This document shows, piece after piece, positions 62,336 to 64,000 of a stretch of 64,000 bases of DNA; positions within the stretch are counted from its first letter, which is position 1; each line of letters starts with the position of its first letter. The translations under genes and the position numbers were made by a program. The notes under the pieces are model-generated. The model did no database searches. It saw only the letters and a list, made by a program, of their open reading frames with translations, and had not been told where the DNA came from. The stretch comes from an uncultured Christensenella sp. (GTDB taxonomy: Bacteria > Bacillota > Clostridia > Christensenellales > Borkfalkiaceae): NCBI GenBank assembly GCA_910585685.1, contig CAJUEO010000002.1, positions 62,001-126,000 of the forward strand, given 5' to 3'.

Positions 62336-64000
62336 TTAATCTACATATTTAATGTCACTTTGCTCCAAAATGGAATATAATTCCGCCAAGAGTCCGCGAC
62401 AATAATTTATTCCTGTAGAAAGTTTAAGTTTTTTACTGCCCTTTACTATTTTACAAACTACATTTCCTTCGTAATTTGCTAAAATTCCCAAAAGCTCGTC
62501 AAAAGTTTCATCATCAAGGCGCGAAGCATTAATCCAAAGTACGTCGTTTTCAACTTGTTTTTCCTGCATCTTACTCGGTGCTTGTTCTGTTGGCGCGTTT
62601 ATTTCCGATATTTCATCGACAATACAGCTTATTCCTTTTTCATTTATATCAATTTTTCCGGAAATTTTGACAATTTTGTCGTTAGAAATCAATGATTTAT
62701 ACTTTTCGTAGACCTGCGGAAAGCATACGCACTCAATTGTTCCGTAAACGTCTTCAAGTTCAACAAACGCCATCGACGCGCCCGTTCTCCTTGTAGTCAG
62801 ACGCTTGTAACTGCCTATTATACCACACATAGTAATACGCATACCGTCATTTATGCGAGTATAAGTGCGCATTCCGTCGTCATCTTCCATATAATCGTTT
62901 AAATACGAGCAGTCAAAAGTGCAATCGGGAAAAGAGTTTTGAAATTTTTCGAACGGATGTCCGCTTACATAAACGCCGATAACTTCCTTTTCTTTTGCAA
63001 GCTTTTCATTTATATCGAGCTCGGGAATATTCGGATACTTGACTTCGGGCTCTTCTTCCTCGATAAAATCACCGAACAAGTTCATCTGCATACTGTTCTT
63101 TTGCTTGCTAATGGCTTTGGCTCGACTACACAGTCCGTCATAAACTTCCGCAAGCTGCGAGCGAGGAACTCCGAATTCATCAAAAGCACCTGCATAAATC
63201 AATCCCTCGACAAGCCTTGTATTTAAATCGTCTATACAGCGCGAAATAAAGTCAGGGAAACTTTTAAAGTATCCGTTTGTTTCCCTCTCTTTTATTATGT
63301 TGTCAATTACAACCTGCCCTGCGCCTTTTAAAGCCGATAATCCAAAGCGTACGCCGTCCTTTTCAACCTTAAATACCGCACGGCTCTTATTGATATCGGG
63401 CGGAAGCACCTTCATTTTTTTATCTTTGAGATACAAAACGTATTTTGTTATCTCGTCTATCTTATTCAATCTATTGTTTAAAAGTGCGCAAATAAACTCT
63501 TTACAATAATATTTTTTAAGATATGCGGTCTGATATGCCAACGTTGCGTAAGCTGCGGCGTGAGATTTATTGAAGGCATATGAAGCAAAGCCTTCCATGT
63601 CTCCGAAAATCTTATTTGCGACCTCTTCGGATATTCCGTTGTCTTTGCAGCCAACAATTTTAGACCCGTTCGTATCGCTTATGCCGCCGTTTATAAACTT
63701 GTCCTTTTGCGCCATTAGCGTTTTTTTGTCCTTTTTACCCATTGCGCGGCGAACAAGGTCTGCTTCACCAAGAGAAAAGCCTGCCAAATCCTGAAATATC
63801 TGCATGACCTGTTCTTGATATACAGGTATTCCGTATGTGACTTTAAGAATTTTTTCTTCCTGCGGACAGTCGTACATAATCTTTTCCTGTCCGTGTTTTC
63901 GCGCACAGAACGAGTCAATAAACTTCATCGGACCAGGACGGTACAGTGAAACGCCCGCTATCAAATCCTCGAGGCAGTCGGGTTTCAATGTTTTCATGAA
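62336..64000 (-). CDS. dnaE: DNA polymerase III alpha subunit DnaE, C-terminal part (cut by window edge)
   Basis: The frame is open to the window end, so only the last ~555 residues are seen. They cover the end of the polymerase domain (LYRPGPMKFID, YGIPVYQEQVM, GKKDKKTLM), the helix-hairpin-helix region (GVRFGLSALKGAG) and the C-terminal OB fold (MAFVELEDVYGTIECVCFP). The absence of a PHP/exonuclease arrangement cannot be judged from this part. The type is DnaE rather than PolC by these motifs. Confidence 0.95.
   Translation of the reverse strand, partial: FMKTLKPDCLEDLIAGVSLYRPGPMKFIDSFCARKHGQEKIMYDCPQEEKILKVTYGIPVYQEQVMQIFQDLAGFSLGEADLVRRAMGKKDKKTLMAQKDKFINGGISDTNGSKIVGCKDNGISEEVANKIFGDMEGFASYAFNKSHAAAYATLAYQTAYLKKYYCKEFICALLNNRLNKIDEITKYVLYLKDKKMKVLPPDINKSRAVFKVEKDGVRFGLSALKGAGQVVIDNIIKERETNGYFKSFPDFISRCIDDLNTRLVEGLIYAGAFDEFGVPRSQLAEVYDGLCSRAKAISKQKNSMQMNLFGDFIEEEEPEVKYPNIPELDINEKLAKEKEVIGVYVSGHPFEKFQNSFPDCTFDCSYLNDYMEDDDGMRTYTRINDGMRITMCGIIGSYKRLTTRRTGASMAFVELEDVYGTIECVCFPQVYEKYKSLISNDKIVKISGKIDINEKGISCIVDEISEINAPTEQAPSKMQEKQVENDVLWINASRLDDETFDELLGILANYEGNVVCKIVKGSKKLKLSTGINYCRGLLAELYSILEQSDIKYVD

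Overview
The window looks like a chromosomal stretch of a low-GC, anaerobic member of the Clostridia (Firmicutes), probably an uncultured gut commensal. Pointers: RNase Y, LexA, a fused IspH-ribosomal protein S1, a GlgC/GlgD pair in a complete glycogen operon, a biotin-dependent sodium-pump decarboxylase operon, AGGAGG-type ribosome binding sites, and a penicillin-V-acylase/bile-salt-hydrolase-like enzyme. I see no rRNA, CRISPR array, transposase or prophage. Lineage is inferred from gene content only.

Layout. 0-5.7 kb: cinA (5' end cut by the window), recA, nadE, rny. 5.7-8.8 kb: a membrane-anchored PadR-type regulator on the minus strand, an acyl-ACP thioesterase and a YgjP-like metalloprotease. 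8.8-16.4 kb: a carAB operon behind an attenuator-like leader, with carB fused to a degenerate diaminopimelate epimerase domain, then a cysteine desulfurase and thiI. 16.4-18.6 kb: a class A penicillin-binding protein (minus). 18.7-27.1 kb: miaB, mutS, mutL, miaA, a methionine gamma-lyase-family gene and an acetyltransferase. 27.1-29.1 kb: groEL/groES (minus). 29.2-34.3 kb: dCMP deaminase, cyclophilin, purB, a bile-salt-hydrolase-like gene, tRNA-Trp with a nearby copy of its 3' end, a proC-like gene and rnhA. 34.4-40.2 kb: a VTT-domain membrane protein and the decarboxylase operon. 40.3-45.3 kb: an HI0933-family flavoprotein, a chorismate mutase-CMP kinase fusion, plsC and ispH-S1. 45.4-55.6 kb: htpG and glgBCDAP. 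55.7-57.9 kb: a XerS-like tyrosine recombinase preceded by a 14-6-14 inverted repeat, a small Cys-rich protein, and lexA. 57.9-64 kb, almost all minus strand: a cation efflux protein, galM, a 51-residue protein, a PfkB-family sugar kinase, pfkA and the 3' part of dnaE, plus tRNA-Thr on the plus strand.

The most interesting region is 55.7-57.9 kb. Gene orientation flips there from nearly all plus to nearly all minus, and this is where the Xer-type recombinase and its dif-like inverted repeat lie. That fits a replication terminus/dif region with recombinase and site side by side, as in streptococcal XerS/difSL. Other leads: the CarB-DapF fusion whose epimerase domain lacks a catalytic cysteine; a 20-bp repeat with an inverted core found five times, twice inside genes in the same reading frame; a pyrBI-like leader peptide/terminator before carA; LexA-like operators shared by lexA and the divergent Cys-rich gene; and several genes whose promoters sit so close to the ATG that the mRNAs may be leaderless.

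Functional picture: DNA repair and recombination (RecA, MutSL, LexA), tRNA modification (MiaA, MiaB, ThiI), pyrimidine, purine and NAD synthesis, glycogen storage linked to glycolysis, and sodium-coupled decarboxylation for energy.
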